NCBI GenBank assembly: GCA_030824075.1
Contig: JAVBYJ010000019.1
Coordinates: 1 to 64,000 of the forward strand
Direction: 5' to 3'
DNA from: Geothrix sp.
GTDB taxonomy: Bacteria; Acidobacteriota; Holophagae; Holophagales; Holophagaceae
Length of the DNA stretch: 64,000 bases
Translations under genes and position numbers: made by a program
The notes under the pieces: model-generated
Database searches by the model: none
What the model was told of the DNA's origin: nothing
What the model saw: the letters and a program-made list of their open reading frames with translations, nothing else
Shown: piece after piece, positions 1-11,514 of the stretch
Layout of the letters: every line of letters begins with the position of its first letter
Numbering within the stretch: the stretch's first letter is position 1

Positions 1-2382
<2,382 letters not shown>

Positions 2383-2383
2383 G

Positions 2384-3568
2384 ATGGGCAAATCCGCCAC
2401 CCTGCTCGAAGACGCCACCGGCATCCGCATGGCCCTCCAGCGGCTTTGCATCGCCGGGGCGCGCCTGGACGTGGCCTTCAAGGCGCAGCGCGCGGCCTAT
2501 CCCATCCTTACTGAGGATGGTGAAAGGCTGGCCTTTCGCATGCCCTTCGAGGACATCGGGGATTGGGGGCTGAAGCCCGGCGAGAACCTGGCCCTCAAGC
2601 TCAAGGATCGGGGCCTGGAATACGACTGCGTGGTGGCCCATGCCGGCCAGGAGGTCATCGAGGGGGTCGAAGCCTGCCTGGCAACCATCCCCCGGGTACT
2701 GCGTCGCTCGGATACGCACAGACTCGCGGATTTCATCCCCGACCGCCCCCCCACGCAGGCCCATGCCGCGACCTTCACCAATACGCGCAATGCCCTCATT
2801 GACGGCACGGTGCAGAGCTTCGGCGAGGAGGGCCTGGAACTGGTGCTCCGCAACACCAAGCAGGACATCCGGGAACTGCTGCGCATGGGGGAAGAGTCGC
2901 TGCTGGATGTCCCCCTGGAAGGCAACCTGAGGCTGCGAGCACCCACGACCGTCGCCTACTTCGGCGAGAACCTTGTGGGTTTGCGTTTCACCAAACAGGC
3001 CGATGCCAAGGTGCTGACTGAGTACCGGGCCTGGATCCAGGACCAGCAGCAGCGCCAGGCCCAGGAAGACCGGGACGACTTCTCCCCCCGCGGGTTCCAG
3101 GAGGCCACGGCGCGCATCAACCGCGCGGCCGCCCTGCCCACCATCAAGGTCGTGGTGGACCGGGATCCCATGATCCTTCTGCTCACCGAGAAGGAGGAGT
3201 TCGCCCGCCGGCTCGGCGAGGCCCTCAGCCGGAAGTTCGGCTTGGCCGTGCTCGATCACATCAAGGGCCCGGTGAAGGCTCAGCTCCAGGGCATTGACGG
3301 AGGCGGCGCGGGCTGGGGCCGGACGCGCATGGTCCTGATCCACAACCAGCTCCGTCTGGCCAGCCCCCTCGAACTCTGCCGCCAGCTTGTGGATGAGGAA
3401 GGGTGTCCGGTTCCGGTGCTCCTTGCGGGAACCGAGGAGGAGGAGGCCAAGAAGCGCCACCACGCGGTCGCTGCGGGTGCCGTGGACTATGTGGCCGTGG
3501 AGCCGTTCAAGATCCTGGCCATCCTGCGCAGGCTGGACGAGACCCTGAGGCTGTTCGAGGGCACCTGA
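2384..3568 (+). CDS. PilZ/YcgR-like protein with C-terminal pseudo-receiver
   Basis: A 394-residue soluble protein that follows the hybrid kinase with a one-base gap. The first ~230 residues look like a YcgR-type N-domain plus a divergent PilZ-like barrel, without a clear RxxxR c-di-GMP motif. Residues ~252-390 have the layout of a response-regulator receiver: a hydrophobic beta strand, then MVLIHNQL near 316 where a phosphorylated Asp is expected, and DYVAVEPF near the end where KPF is expected. Both the Asp and the Lys are replaced, so phosphorylation by the upstream kinase by the usual route is unlikely. The domain may be a protein-protein module. The PilZ part is inferred from overall pattern only. 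Confidence 0.7.
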   Translation: MGKSATLLEDATGIRMALQRLCIAGARLDVAFKAQRAAYPILTEDGERLAFRMPFEDIGDWGLKPGENLALKLKDRGLEYDCVVAHAGQEVIEGVEACLATIPRVLRRSDTHRLADFIPDRPPTQAHAATFTNTRNALIDGTVQSFGEEGLELVLRNTKQDIRELLRMGEESLLDVPLEGNLRLRAPTTVAYFGENLVGLRFTKQADAKVLTEYRAWIQDQQQRQAQEDRDDFSPRGFQEATARINRAAALPTIKVVVDRDPMILLLTEKEEFARRLGEALSRKFGLAVLDHIKGPVKAQLQGIDGGGAGWGRTRMVLIHNQLRLASPLELCRQLVDEEGCPVPVLLAGTEEEEAKKRHHAVAAGAVDYVAVEPFKILAILRRLDETLRLFEGT

Positions 3569-3585
3569 AGGGCCTGTGGCCGCGG

Positions 3586-4713
3586 TCAGCGCACCTTCAC
3601 GTCCCGGCCCCGCCAATGGTTCACGCCACGCAGGCGGTCGGCCAAGGCCCAGGCGGTGCCCGCGGCGAAGACCAGCGCATTGAGCGGCCACAGGGCCCAG
3701 AGCAGATCCATGGGTCGGCCCGTCATGCGCTGCTGCACGTCCCCGCCCAACGCGGGCACCAGCAGCCAGAGCAGGGCGGCCAGGGCCGGATGGCCCGCGA
3801 AGGGCAGCCAGAGAGGTGATAGACCGATCAGCAAGGCCAGGGGCAGCGCCAGGGGCAGCAGCCACCAGGCGGGCAGGGCCGCGGCGTTTTTCCGCATGGC
3901 TTTCACCAGCTCGCCCAGCCCGTGATACATGCGCAGGTGAAGGTCCGGTCCGCCCCGGGCCACGCGGTTGACGAAGCCCGCGGCCTTCACGCGTCGGGCC
4001 AGCATCATGTCATCAATGGCCTCCAGGGGGGCCGCCGCGTGGCCGCCCACCGCGTCGTAGGCTGCCCGGCGCACCAGCGTGAACCCGCCCACGCCGCAGA
4101 AGGCCGGATGGCGGGGGTTCGGGACCTGATGGGGCGGCACCAGCAGGAGGAAGGCGGAGGCGGCCAGGGGCAGCACCAGGCGCTCGGCGGGCCCCACGGC
4201 ATCCACCGCCGGGATGAGGGCCAGGAGATCCGTGGGTTGGGCGAGCGTCAGCACCATGGCGCGCCGCAAGAGATCCGACGAGGCCTGCACGTCCCCATCC
4301 GCGAAGAGCAGCCACTCCGCGCTCATCGCTTCGGGCTGTCTGGAGGCCAGGTCCAGGGCGTGGTTCTTCCCCAGCCAGCCAGGCGGGAGGTGGTCATTCC
4401 GGATTCCCCGCAGGCGGTCCGGATGGGCGACCGTGTGGGTCTGGAGGATCTCCGTGCTGCCATCCGTCGAACCGTCATCCACCACAAGGACGCGAAGCCG
4501 GGGGTAGTCCTGGGCCAGCCAGGAAGCCAAGGCCGCCGGGAGTTCCCGGGCCTCGTCCCGTACCGGGATGCAGAGGCAGACGGACGGCGGCTCCTGGGGC
4601 AGTGGCGGATGGTCCGGCAACACCGGAAGCCGTGCCCAGTGACGGCGCAGCACGACCAGCGCGACCAGGATCGCGCCCGTCGAACCCCAGGATGTCGCTT
4701 CCAGCCAGACCAT
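3586..4713 (-). CDS. Membrane glycosyltransferase family 2 (HpnB/CrtQ-like)
   Basis: A 375-residue GT-A enzyme with one N-terminal membrane segment and about three C-terminal ones (residues ~275-355). Family marks include SVCLCIPVRDEA near 45, VVDDGSTDGS near 77, GWLGKNHAL near 111 and the acidic LLFADGDV near 136. GWxGKxxAL is typical of the hopene-associated HpnB and carotenoid CrtQ glycosyltransferases, so the acceptor is probably a lipid made from isoprenoid units. The ispA-dxs cluster at 21-24 kb would supply precursors, but no other hopanoid or carotenoid gene lies beside it. It diverges from the antiporter gene. The exact substrate cannot be read from sequence. Confidence 0.8.
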   Translation of the reverse strand: MVWLEATSWGSTGAILVALVVLRRHWARLPVLPDHPPLPQEPPSVCLCIPVRDEARELPAALASWLAQDYPRLRVLVVDDGSTDGSTEILQTHTVAHPDRLRGIRNDHLPPGWLGKNHALDLASRQPEAMSAEWLLFADGDVQASSDLLRRAMVLTLAQPTDLLALIPAVDAVGPAERLVLPLAASAFLLLVPPHQVPNPRHPAFCGVGGFTLVRRAAYDAVGGHAAAPLEAIDDMMLARRVKAAGFVNRVARGGPDLHLRMYHGLGELVKAMRKNAAALPAWWLLPLALPLALLIGLSPLWLPFAGHPALAALLWLLVPALGGDVQQRMTGRPMDLLWALWPLNALVFAAGTAWALADRLRGVNHWRGRDVKVR

Positions 4714-4753
4714 GCTTCAGCCTAGCCTGAGAGATCCCTTCCCCCGAGGTTCC

Positions 4754-5989
4754 ATGCCCCTGGCTTTCCTGGTCTACGATCCCCTCGCCGGCACCTTGAT
4801 GCTGCTGGCGCTGCTGTGGCTATCGGCCAAGTTGGGTGGCGAGCTGGCGGTGCGCCTGAAGCTGCCTGCCGTCACCGGCGAGTTGGGCGTGGGCCTGGCG
4901 CTCACGGGCCTGCACCGGGCCTGGCCCCTGTTCCCGGATGTGGCGGCCTCGCCCGCGACGGAACTGCTGGGGGGGCTCGGCGTGGTGGTGCTGATGTTCG
5001 CCGTGGGCCTGGAATCCACGGTGCCGCAGATGATGAAGGTGGGCGTGGCCTCGCTGCGCGTGGCCCTCATCGGTGTGGCGGTGCCCATGGCTGCAGGCTT
5101 GGCGGGGGCCTGGTTGTTGCTGCCCAAGGGCTCTCCCTTCGTGCTGGATCTCTTCATCGGGGCCTGCCTCTGCGCCACCAGCATCGGCATCTCCGCGCAG
5201 GTGCTGCGGGAGAAGGGGGCCTCCGACACGATGGAGGGCCGCATCATCGTAGGTGCCGCGGTGGTGGATGATGTGCTGGGCCTGCTGGTGCTGGTGGCGG
5301 TTTCAGGCATGGTGGGCGCGGCTTCGGGCGGTGCCCTGGGACCGGAGTTGGCGAGGACCCTCGGCCTGGCCCTCGGCTTCATCGTCATGGCACTCACCCT
5401 CGGACGCCTCGCCACGCCCCGCCTCTTCCGGTTGGCCAGCCGCTTCCGTGGTGAACAGATCCTGTTGCCCCTGGGCCTCGGGTTCGCCTTTCTGTTGGCC
5501 TGGCTGGGCAACCTCGCCGGGCTCGCCTCCATCGTGGGTGCCTACGCTGCGGGTCTCCTCCTGGAACCCGCCCACATCGAGGACCTGGAGCACCGCGAGC
5601 GGCACACGCTGGAGGAGCTGGTGCATCCCCTGGTGACGGTGCTCTCACCCCTCTTCTTCGTGCTCATGGGTGCCAAGGTTGATCCGGCGGCCCTCTTTCG
5701 GCCCGCCACCCTGGGCTTCGCGGTGGTGCTGGCCGCGCTGGGCGTGGCCGGGAAATACGTGGCCGGCTTTGGCGGTGGCAAAGACATCCGCTCCGCTGTG
5801 GTGGGCTGGGGCATGGTGCCCCGGGGCGAGGTGGGCCTGATCTTCGTGGCGGCTGGCGCCCAGCTTCAGATGAATGGCGTACCTCTGCTCAGTCCCGAGG
5901 TCCAGGCCGGCATCATCGGTGCCCTGCTGCTCACCACCGTGGCGGGGCCGGTGGGGCTGGGGTGGGTACTTCGAAAAGCTCAGGGGTGA
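4754..5989 (+). CDS. CPA2-family cation:proton antiporter
   Basis: A very hydrophobic 411-residue protein with about 12 membrane segments, of the monovalent cation:proton antiporter-2 (KefB/NapA-like) family. It would exchange Na+ or K+ for H+ at the inner membrane. The paired acidic residues of the ion site are plausibly those in GAAVVDDVLGLL (about residue 170). It ends after the membrane domain, so there is no C-terminal TrkA-N regulatory domain as in KefB. The ATG at 4754 is chosen because GAGG lies just upstream. An in-frame codon at 4712 would overlap the divergent glycosyltransferase. The ion specificity is unknown. Confidence 0.88.
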   Translation: MPLAFLVYDPLAGTLMLLALLWLSAKLGGELAVRLKLPAVTGELGVGLALTGLHRAWPLFPDVAASPATELLGGLGVVVLMFAVGLESTVPQMMKVGVASLRVALIGVAVPMAAGLAGAWLLLPKGSPFVLDLFIGACLCATSIGISAQVLREKGASDTMEGRIIVGAAVVDDVLGLLVLVAVSGMVGAASGGALGPELARTLGLALGFIVMALTLGRLATPRLFRLASRFRGEQILLPLGLGFAFLLAWLGNLAGLASIVGAYAAGLLLEPAHIEDLEHRERHTLEELVHPLVTVLSPLFFVLMGAKVDPAALFRPATLGFAVVLAALGVAGKYVAGFGGGKDIRSAVVGWGMVPRGEVGLIFVAAGAQLQMNGVPLLSPEVQAGIIGALLLTTVAGPVGLGWVLRKAQG

Positions 5990-6777
5990 AGCTGTTTGCT
6001 CAGCCACCGTGCCGTCTCGAGGTAGCTGGGCCCGTCGTGAATGATGTTCCGCCCCTTGGTGATGTCTGAATCGATGAGGCGCGGGCTCCAGGTCCAGCCG
6101 CGTTCCGCGATCAGGGCGGCGCCATCCACGGGATGCTCGGGTTCCTGGAACAACAGGATCACCTCGGGTGCCAGCGCGGCCACGGCATTCAGATCGGGCG
6201 TGGGATAGGCCTCTGAAGCCACGGCCAGAACAGGAACGCCTCCCGCCAGTTCGATCAGATCGTGGATGAAGGAAAGCCCGCCGATGCCCCGCAGGTGGCG
6301 CCCGCACCACATCTCGATGAAGACCGTGGGCCGATGGGTGGTGGGAGTCGCGATCAGCTCCGCGAAGCCGGCCTCCATGCGCGTGCAGAGGACCCGCGCC
6401 TCGGCCACGCGGTGCATGAGGCCGCCCAGTGTGATCTGGTTCTCCAGGATGCCGAACCGGCTGGCGGGCAGGGGCAGGGCATAAACCGGCAGGCCCGCTT
6501 CCGCGAGGCGTGTCCCGAGGGTGGCCTGGATGCCGGAGGTCACCAGGATGAGATCGGGTTCCAAGGCGCGCAGAGAGGCGATATCAGCCTTCAGGTAGTC
6601 TCCGGCGATCGGAACCTGGAGGCCGTCCACATAGCGTCCGCAGTACGGAGTGACGCCGACAACCGCGTCTCCGCACCCCAGTTCGAACAGGGCTTCGGTC
6701 GCGCTGGACACAAGGCTGATCACGCGGCGGGGCGGAGTGCTCAGGTCGAGCCTCGTGCCGTGGAGGGGGCAGGTCAC
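5980..6777 (-). CDS. BtuF-like helical-backbone binding protein lacking a signal peptide
   Basis: A 265-residue protein of the periplasmic-binding-protein family for cobalamin/Fe-siderophores: RRVISLVSSATEALFELG at the start, then LEPDLILVTSG and a second lobe from about 150. It is the last gene of the cobalamin-uptake operon and its GTG overlaps the ATPase stop (GTGA). There is no hydrophobic leader, only MTCPLHGTRLDL before the mature-like sequence, so it should be cytoplasmic unless a start is missed. Upstream in-frame sequence belongs to the ATPase gene and offers none. A cytosolic corrinoid carrier or storage role is an inference. The operon also encodes a leader-bearing binding protein. 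Confidence 0.82.
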   Translation of the reverse strand: MTCPLHGTRLDLSTPPRRVISLVSSATEALFELGCGDAVVGVTPYCGRYVDGLQVPIAGDYLKADIASLRALEPDLILVTSGIQATLGTRLAEAGLPVYALPLPASRFGILENQITLGGLMHRVAEARVLCTRMEAGFAELIATPTTHRPTVFIEMWCGRHLRGIGGLSFIHDLIELAGGVPVLAVASEAYPTPDLNAVAALAPEVILLFQEPEHPVDGAALIAERGWTWSPRLIDSDITKGRNIIHDGPSYLETARWLSKQLHP

Positions 6778-7496
6778 TCGCAGGGCAGCTCCGGCACGAG
6801 GGATTCCACGAAGGTGGCTTCCACGCGGAACACCTCGCGGATGAGGGGGGCAGTGAGGACCGCATGGGGCTCGCCATTGCCGAGGAGGCGGCCCCGGTCC
6901 AGCACCAGCACCCGATCGAACCGGTAGGCGGCGCGCAGGTCGTGGAGGCTCACCACCACGGTGCCGCCGGCATCGGCCAGGCGCCGGGCCAGACGCAGCA
7001 CTTCCAGCGCATGGCGCACATCGAGCTGCGCCACAGGTTCATCCCAGAGCTGGATGGGGGCCTGGGTGGCGAGGGCCCTGGCCAGGCCCACCCGGTGTCG
7101 CTCGCCGCCGGAAAGGCGGGTGGCGGCACGGTTCGCCAGGTGGGTGAGGTCCATTTCCGCGAGGGCTTCCGCCACGCCGGTCAGATCATCCCCCCAGGCA
7201 TAGCGGCCCTGGGCCACGACTTCGCGCACGGGGAAGGCGAACTCGAAGTGCGCCTCCTGGCTCACCCAGGCCAACTGACGGCCACGTTCTGCCACTGGAA
7301 TACGCGACAAGGACTGTCCATTCCACTCAACCAGGCCATGCGCCGGAAGCAGCCCCGCCAGGGCCTGGATCAGCGTGGACTTGCCCGCCCCGTTCGGGCC
7401 CACCACAGCCACCAGTTCCCCCGGCCCCAGCTCCATGGACACCGGCTCCAGGCGACCGGACACCGAAAGGGCGGAGGTACGGAGGGCGGCAGTCAT
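6774..7496 (-). CDS. btuD: Cobalamin ABC transporter ATP-binding protein
   Basis: A 240-residue ABC ATPase with Walker A GPNGAGKST (about residue 34), signature LSGGERHRVGLARAL, Walker B IQLWDEP and a switch His in VVVSLHDL. It would power the BtuC-type permease encoded immediately upstream. The ATG at 7496 is chosen because it overlaps the permease stop as ATGA; an earlier in-frame start would read into the permease gene. The riboswitch at the head of the operon points to cobalamin as substrate. FecE/FhuC-type ATPases look alike, so the substrate assignment rests on context. Confidence 0.92.
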   Translation of the reverse strand: MTAALRTSALSVSGRLEPVSMELGPGELVAVVGPNGAGKSTLIQALAGLLPAHGLVEWNGQSLSRIPVAERGRQLAWVSQEAHFEFAFPVREVVAQGRYAWGDDLTGVAEALAEMDLTHLANRAATRLSGGERHRVGLARALATQAPIQLWDEPVAQLDVRHALEVLRLARRLADAGGTVVVSLHDLRAAYRFDRVLVLDRGRLLGNGEPHAVLTAPLIREVFRVEATFVESLVPELPCE

Positions 7497-8479
7497 CGCG
7501 GCCTCCGCAGCAGCCACAGGAAGAAGGGACCGCCGATGAGGGCGGTGACGACGCCGAGACGCAGGCCCAGGGGGAAGGTGCGGGTGATGAGGTCGCAGGC
7601 CAGCAGGAAGGTGGCGCCGCCGAGCATGGAATAGGGCAGCAGCCGGCGATGATCGGGGCCAAAGGCGAGACGCAGGGCGTGGGGCACCACGAGCCCCACG
7701 AAACCGACGATGCCCGCCACCGCCGTGGCCAGGGCCGTGAGGATGGTGGAGAGCACGATGAGCTGGCGGCGCAGCCGGCGCACATCCACGCCGAGGCTCT
7801 GGGCGCTCTGTTCACCCAGGCTCAGCAGGTCCATGGCGCGGCCCAGGGGCAGCAGGAGCAGGCAGGCCACCAGGATCGCGGGGACGCCCATCCACACGTG
7901 CTCCCAGCTGCGGCTTTCCAGGCCACCCATGAGCCAGAAGAGGATTTGCGCGTTCACCTCAAAGTGACCTGCGGTGGTGGTCAGCAGAAAGCTGGTGCCC
8001 GCGCCCAGCAGCGCGTTGAGGGCTACGCCCGACAGCAGCAGTCGCTCCGTGCCCGCCCCGCGCTGCGCAAGCATCAGGACCGCGCCGGTGGCGGCGAAGG
8101 CGCCGATCACCGATGCCAAGGGAAGGACCCACATCGTGGCAGCGGCGAAGCCCAGCATGGGCCCCAGGGCCAGGACGGCCACGGCGCCCAGGGCGCCACC
8201 GCTGCTGACCCCCAACAGGCCGGGACTGGCCAGTGGATTGCGGAAAAAGGCCTGCATCACCACGCCGCTGGCGCCGAGGGCCGCGCCCACGGCCAGGCCC
8301 ACCAGGGCCCGGGGCAGGCGGAAGTCCCGGACCACCGTGCGGGCGATCTCGTCACCACCACCTGTCAGCGCTCCGATCACCTGGCTGAAGCTCAGCCGCA
8401 GTTCGCCGAAGGCCAGCGAGGCGAGAAACGCCAGAGCCAGCAGCGCGAGCAGGATGGGGACGGCGAGGCGGGGTTTCAT
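7493..8479 (-). CDS. btuC: FecCD/BtuC-family ABC transporter permease
   Basis: A 328-residue inner-membrane permease with about ten membrane segments, of the FecCD family that imports corrinoids or ferric siderophores. The family region GEQSAQSLGVDVRRLRR, which contacts the ATPase, lies at about residue 222, followed by GFVGLVVPHALR. Its ATG overlaps the stop of the binding-protein gene upstream (ATGA) and its own stop overlaps the ATPase start, so the genes are translationally coupled. Cobalamin specificity is inferred from the operon riboswitch. Confidence 0.93.
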   Translation of the reverse strand: MKPRLAVPILLALLALAFLASLAFGELRLSFSQVIGALTGGGDEIARTVVRDFRLPRALVGLAVGAALGASGVVMQAFFRNPLASPGLLGVSSGGALGAVAVLALGPMLGFAAATMWVLPLASVIGAFAATGAVLMLAQRGAGTERLLLSGVALNALLGAGTSFLLTTTAGHFEVNAQILFWLMGGLESRSWEHVWMGVPAILVACLLLLPLGRAMDLLSLGEQSAQSLGVDVRRLRRQLIVLSTILTALATAVAGIVGFVGLVVPHALRLAFGPDHRRLLPYSMLGGATFLLACDLITRTFPLGLRLGVVTALIGGPFFLWLLRRPR

Positions 8480-9375
8480 GGGAAGCGGTCGGGGTGGAGG
8501 GCCCGTGCCAGGGCCTCGTAGGCGGCGATGCGGTGATGCGAGAGGCTGGACATCATCGGGCCGGGGAGTACCACCAGGCGTCCAGCCTTGAAGGCGGGCA
8601 GAACGCGGTAGTGGGGGATCCCGGCGAGCTGGGCCCGAACGCTTCCGTCGCCCGAGGCGATGAGCACCTCGACGTTCCAGACGAGCAGCCGCTCGGAAGG
8701 GGTCGGCGCATGCCCCTTCAGACCCGCTTCTGCCGCCACATTGAGGGCACCGGAATGGTCGCAGAGATCCTGGAAGGTGGTGCCGATGCCAGAGGTGAAA
8801 GGATAGATCCCGGCGCTGAGCACCCGCACGGGTTTCACCCCCTTCAGCCTCAGGGCCAGCGCTCCGACGCGCCCCTGGCAGTGGGCGATGAGGGCTTCGG
8901 CACGGGCCTCCTGCCCCAGCTCACGTCCGAGGATGCGGAGACTGGCATAGACATCTTCCAGTGTCTCGAAGCGGTCGAGCACCACCAGCCGGACCCCGGC
9001 CCGCTTGAGCAGGGCCAGGGTTTCCGGGCGGGTGAAGCTGGCGGCCAGCACCAGGTCAGGGCGGAAGCGCAGCACACTTTCCGCGTCGCTATCCTTGATG
9101 GCGGGAAATCGCTTCGCCTCGGCAGCCACCGGGCTGAACTGCCCGTCCTGGCTGAGGTGGCTCAGGGCCGCGATCTGGCCTGGATCCGCCAGGGCCAGCA
9201 ACAGCTCGTCTGTCCCCACGGACTGACTCACCACCCGCTGGGGCCGCGCGGCGAACAGAGCCGTGGTCGGGATCAGAAGAAAAAGAAAAAGTCTCACCGT
9301 CAAGACGCCAAGGGCACCAAGAAGCGCTTGTCTTGGCGTCTTGGCGTCTTGGCGGCGATCAGTTCTTTTCTTCAC
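8476..9375 (-). CDS. btuF: Cobalamin ABC transporter periplasmic substrate-binding protein
   Basis: A BtuF-type binding protein (VVSQSVGTDELLLALADP, then RFRPDLVLAASF). The GTG at 9375 is preferred because GGAGGTGG precedes it at good spacing, right after the TonB receptor stop; the product is 299 residues. A second possible GTG at 9297 would give 273 residues starting MRLFLFLLIPTTALFAARP. With the first start, the charged n-region of the signal peptide (KKRTDRRQDAKTPRQ) is encoded by a dispersed inverted-repeat element at 9284-9376. The protein would hand corrinoid from the periplasm to BtuC. N-terminal sequencing or peptide mapping would decide the start. Confidence 0.85.
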   Translation of the reverse strand: MKKRTDRRQDAKTPRQALLGALGVLTVRLFLFLLIPTTALFAARPQRVVSQSVGTDELLLALADPGQIAALSHLSQDGQFSPVAAEAKRFPAIKDSDAESVLRFRPDLVLAASFTRPETLALLKRAGVRLVVLDRFETLEDVYASLRILGRELGQEARAEALIAHCQGRVGALALRLKGVKPVRVLSAGIYPFTSGIGTTFQDLCDHSGALNVAAEAGLKGHAPTPSERLLVWNVEVLIASGDGSVRAQLAGIPHYRVLPAFKAGRLVVLPGPMMSSLSHHRIAAYEALARALHPDRFP

Positions 9376-9376
9376 T
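9284..9376. repeat. Inverted-repeat element, CCAAGACGCCAAG family, copy 1
   Basis: The left arm CAAGACGCCAAG (from about 9302) is repeated in inverted form as CTTGGCGTCTTGGCG (about 9331-9353). The outer ends carry AGAAAAAGAAAAAG and GATCAGTTCTTTTCTTC. The same arms and outer ends recur at 44154-44260 around an unrelated core. Here the element lies over the start of the btuF-like gene and can be read as part of its signal peptide. Confidence 0.75.
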
Positions 9377-9389
9377 GGGTCCACCTCCG

Positions 9390-11432
9390 TCACCACTTCC
9401 AGGTCGCGGCCAGGGTCCAGCGGGGGCCGGGTGCAGGGAAGCCATAGACCAGGGCGGCATCCCCATCCTGATCGGTGCGGCCGTTGAGCCAATCCTGGAC
9501 GGTCTGTTTCGGTTGGAGCAGGTGCTCACCCCGGAGGGCCAGCGTGAGACCTTTCACCGGCTCGTGGGAACAGCCGAGGCTGACGGTGCGGTACGGCCTG
9601 CCCGTGGAAATCACCTGATACGTGGTGTCGTGGATGTCGTAGCGGGAGCCGATGCGGTCCACACGGACATCGGCCCGCCAGGTCCTCGCCTGGACAAAGG
9701 CGGATACAGCGGCGGTGAAAAAGGGATGCCGGACGATGGCGGTGGTCTGCTGGCCGAAGCGATCGGCTTCGGTGTTGTGGTCGAGATCGCGGGTCTCCTG
9801 GCTGCGCAGGATGAGTTCCCAGCCATAGGCCACATCGGCTCCGCCCCGCCAGCCCAGGGCGCCCTCGAGGCTCTGGGCGCGGATGGCGCCCTGGTTCTCG
9901 TAGTGCGAGGTAAAGAGCGCCGGCCAGGCGAAGCTGGTGTCGTAGACGTAGGCCAGCAGATCGGAGACGCGGGTGCGCTGGGCCTCCAGGCGGTATTCCC
10001 AATGCCCCGCGAGCAGGCCGGTAGCGCCGATCTGATAGGTGCGGCTGCGCTCCGGCAGGATCCCGTAGGTCTTTCCATCCTGGTTTTCTGCCTGGGCGTT
10101 GAGGGTGAACTCCGTGGTGCTGGGCATCCTGAAGCCCTGACCCGCGCTGGCGTAGAGGCGCAGTTCCGGCGCGATCACCCAGTTGAGCCCCGTGCGCCAG
10201 GTCCCGGCCTCGGCACTGCCCGCGCGGCTGCGGAGGCTGGAATCGTAGCGGGTGAGGTCACGGTGCCCCGCGTCGCGGCGCAGGCCGGCCACCCAGTCGA
10301 GGCCTTCGATGATCGTCCAACGGGCTTCCACGGCGCCCGCGAGGTCCCGGCCCTCTCCGCGGTAGCGCACGGCGGCGTAGGTGGAGGGGTCGTAGTAGTT
10401 TCTCGCGTGGCTGGTATCTTCGCGGCCTTCGAGACGGCCTGAAAGGCGGAAGACCTGCGACGGCGTCCAGTGCAGGGTGAGCTGGTCCTCCACGCGGCGG
10501 AACGCGCGGTCGGTCTGCTGGCGCAGAGGGCCGTTGGGATCGCCGGTGAGGCCGGACAGGGCCTGCAGCGTGTTCTCCACCGTGAAGGTCGGAGTCAGGG
10601 TCCAGCGTACCGAGGCGCCCCAGCTTTCCTGGCGGGCGCGGGTTTCGCGGCCCGGCTGGTAGCTGCGCACGGCGGGAAATCCGGTGGTGGTGAAAGGCAG
10701 GGAGGCGGTTTGTCCGCTGTTGCGGTAGAAACCCGTGAGCGCCGCGGCACCGAGGGTCGTGCCCAGGCGGAGGAAACCGCCGGCCTGCCGGAAGGTGTCG
10801 TCCGGGAAACCGCTCTCCTGCTTTTGAGCCTCGGCACCCGCCGCGAGCCAGCCCCGGGCACCAGACATCTGCACCTGGGCGGACCCCCCGCGCAGACCAT
10901 CGGTGCCGATCTTCAGACCGGTTTGCCCATGGAAGCCCTCGGCCCCGCGGCCCACGCTGGTGAGGGCGATGACGCCGCCGATGGCATCACTGCCGTAGAG
11001 CACGGAGGCGGGCCCCAGCACCAGTTCCACGCGGGCGATGCCCACCAGGCTGAGGGCGCCGAGATCGGGGCTGGGGGCCGTGGGATCGTTGAGGCGCAGG
11101 CCATCCAGCAGCACCACGACGTTGCGGCTCAGGGTGCCGTTGAGGAAGGCGGAGGCGGTGGCGCCGGGGCCACCGCTGGCCATCACCGCGCCGGGCTGGA
11201 GGATCTCCAGCAACTCGGACAGGGTGCGGCTGCCGAGGCGGGTCAGTTCATCGGCTTCGACGATGCGCACCGGGGCGGGGGTGCGGGTGACTTCCACCGG
11301 CTGAGCCTCGGCGCTGACGGTGACCGTGGCCTCGCCAGGCTTGCGATCGGCCTCCGCATTCACGGCGCCCGACGCCGCATGGGAAAGCACGGACACCGCC
11401 GCCAGGGAGAAGAAAACTCGGGATGAACCCAT
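9390..11432 (-). CDS. btuB: TonB-dependent outer-membrane receptor, probably cobalamin (BtuB-like)
   Basis: About 680 residues: a signal peptide (MGSSRVFFSLAAVSVLSHAAS), a plug domain with VEVTRTPAPVRIVEADEL and VVVLLDGLRLNDP, then a 22-strand-type barrel ending LAATWKW with the usual terminal aromatic residue. It should import a corrinoid across the outer membrane using TonB energy. It is the first gene behind the cobalamin riboswitch. Candidate ATGs lie at 11447, 11435 and 11432; 11432 has GGAGG four bases upstream and is preferred. The long open frame further upstream is riboswitch RNA, not coding. Confidence 0.92.
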   Translation of the reverse strand: MGSSRVFFSLAAVSVLSHAASGAVNAEADRKPGEATVTVSAEAQPVEVTRTPAPVRIVEADELTRLGSRTLSELLEILQPGAVMASGGPGATASAFLNGTLSRNVVVLLDGLRLNDPTAPSPDLGALSLVGIARVELVLGPASVLYGSDAIGGVIALTSVGRGAEGFHGQTGLKIGTDGLRGGSAQVQMSGARGWLAAGAEAQKQESGFPDDTFRQAGGFLRLGTTLGAAALTGFYRNSGQTASLPFTTTGFPAVRSYQPGRETRARQESWGASVRWTLTPTFTVENTLQALSGLTGDPNGPLRQQTDRAFRRVEDQLTLHWTPSQVFRLSGRLEGREDTSHARNYYDPSTYAAVRYRGEGRDLAGAVEARWTIIEGLDWVAGLRRDAGHRDLTRYDSSLRSRAGSAEAGTWRTGLNWVIAPELRLYASAGQGFRMPSTTEFTLNAQAENQDGKTYGILPERSRTYQIGATGLLAGHWEYRLEAQRTRVSDLLAYVYDTSFAWPALFTSHYENQGAIRAQSLEGALGWRGGADVAYGWELILRSQETRDLDHNTEADRFGQQTTAIVRHPFFTAAVSAFVQARTWRADVRVDRIGSRYDIHDTTYQVISTGRPYRTVSLGCSHEPVKGLTLALRGEHLLQPKQTVQDWLNGRTDQDGDAALVYGFPAPGPRWTLAATWKW

Positions 11433-11514
11433 CATGCCTCCACGCATGACGTCGCGGCGGCCGGGCAGGTCCCGAGAGGACCAAGGCCCAGCCCGTTCCC
11501 ACGACGGGGGGTGA

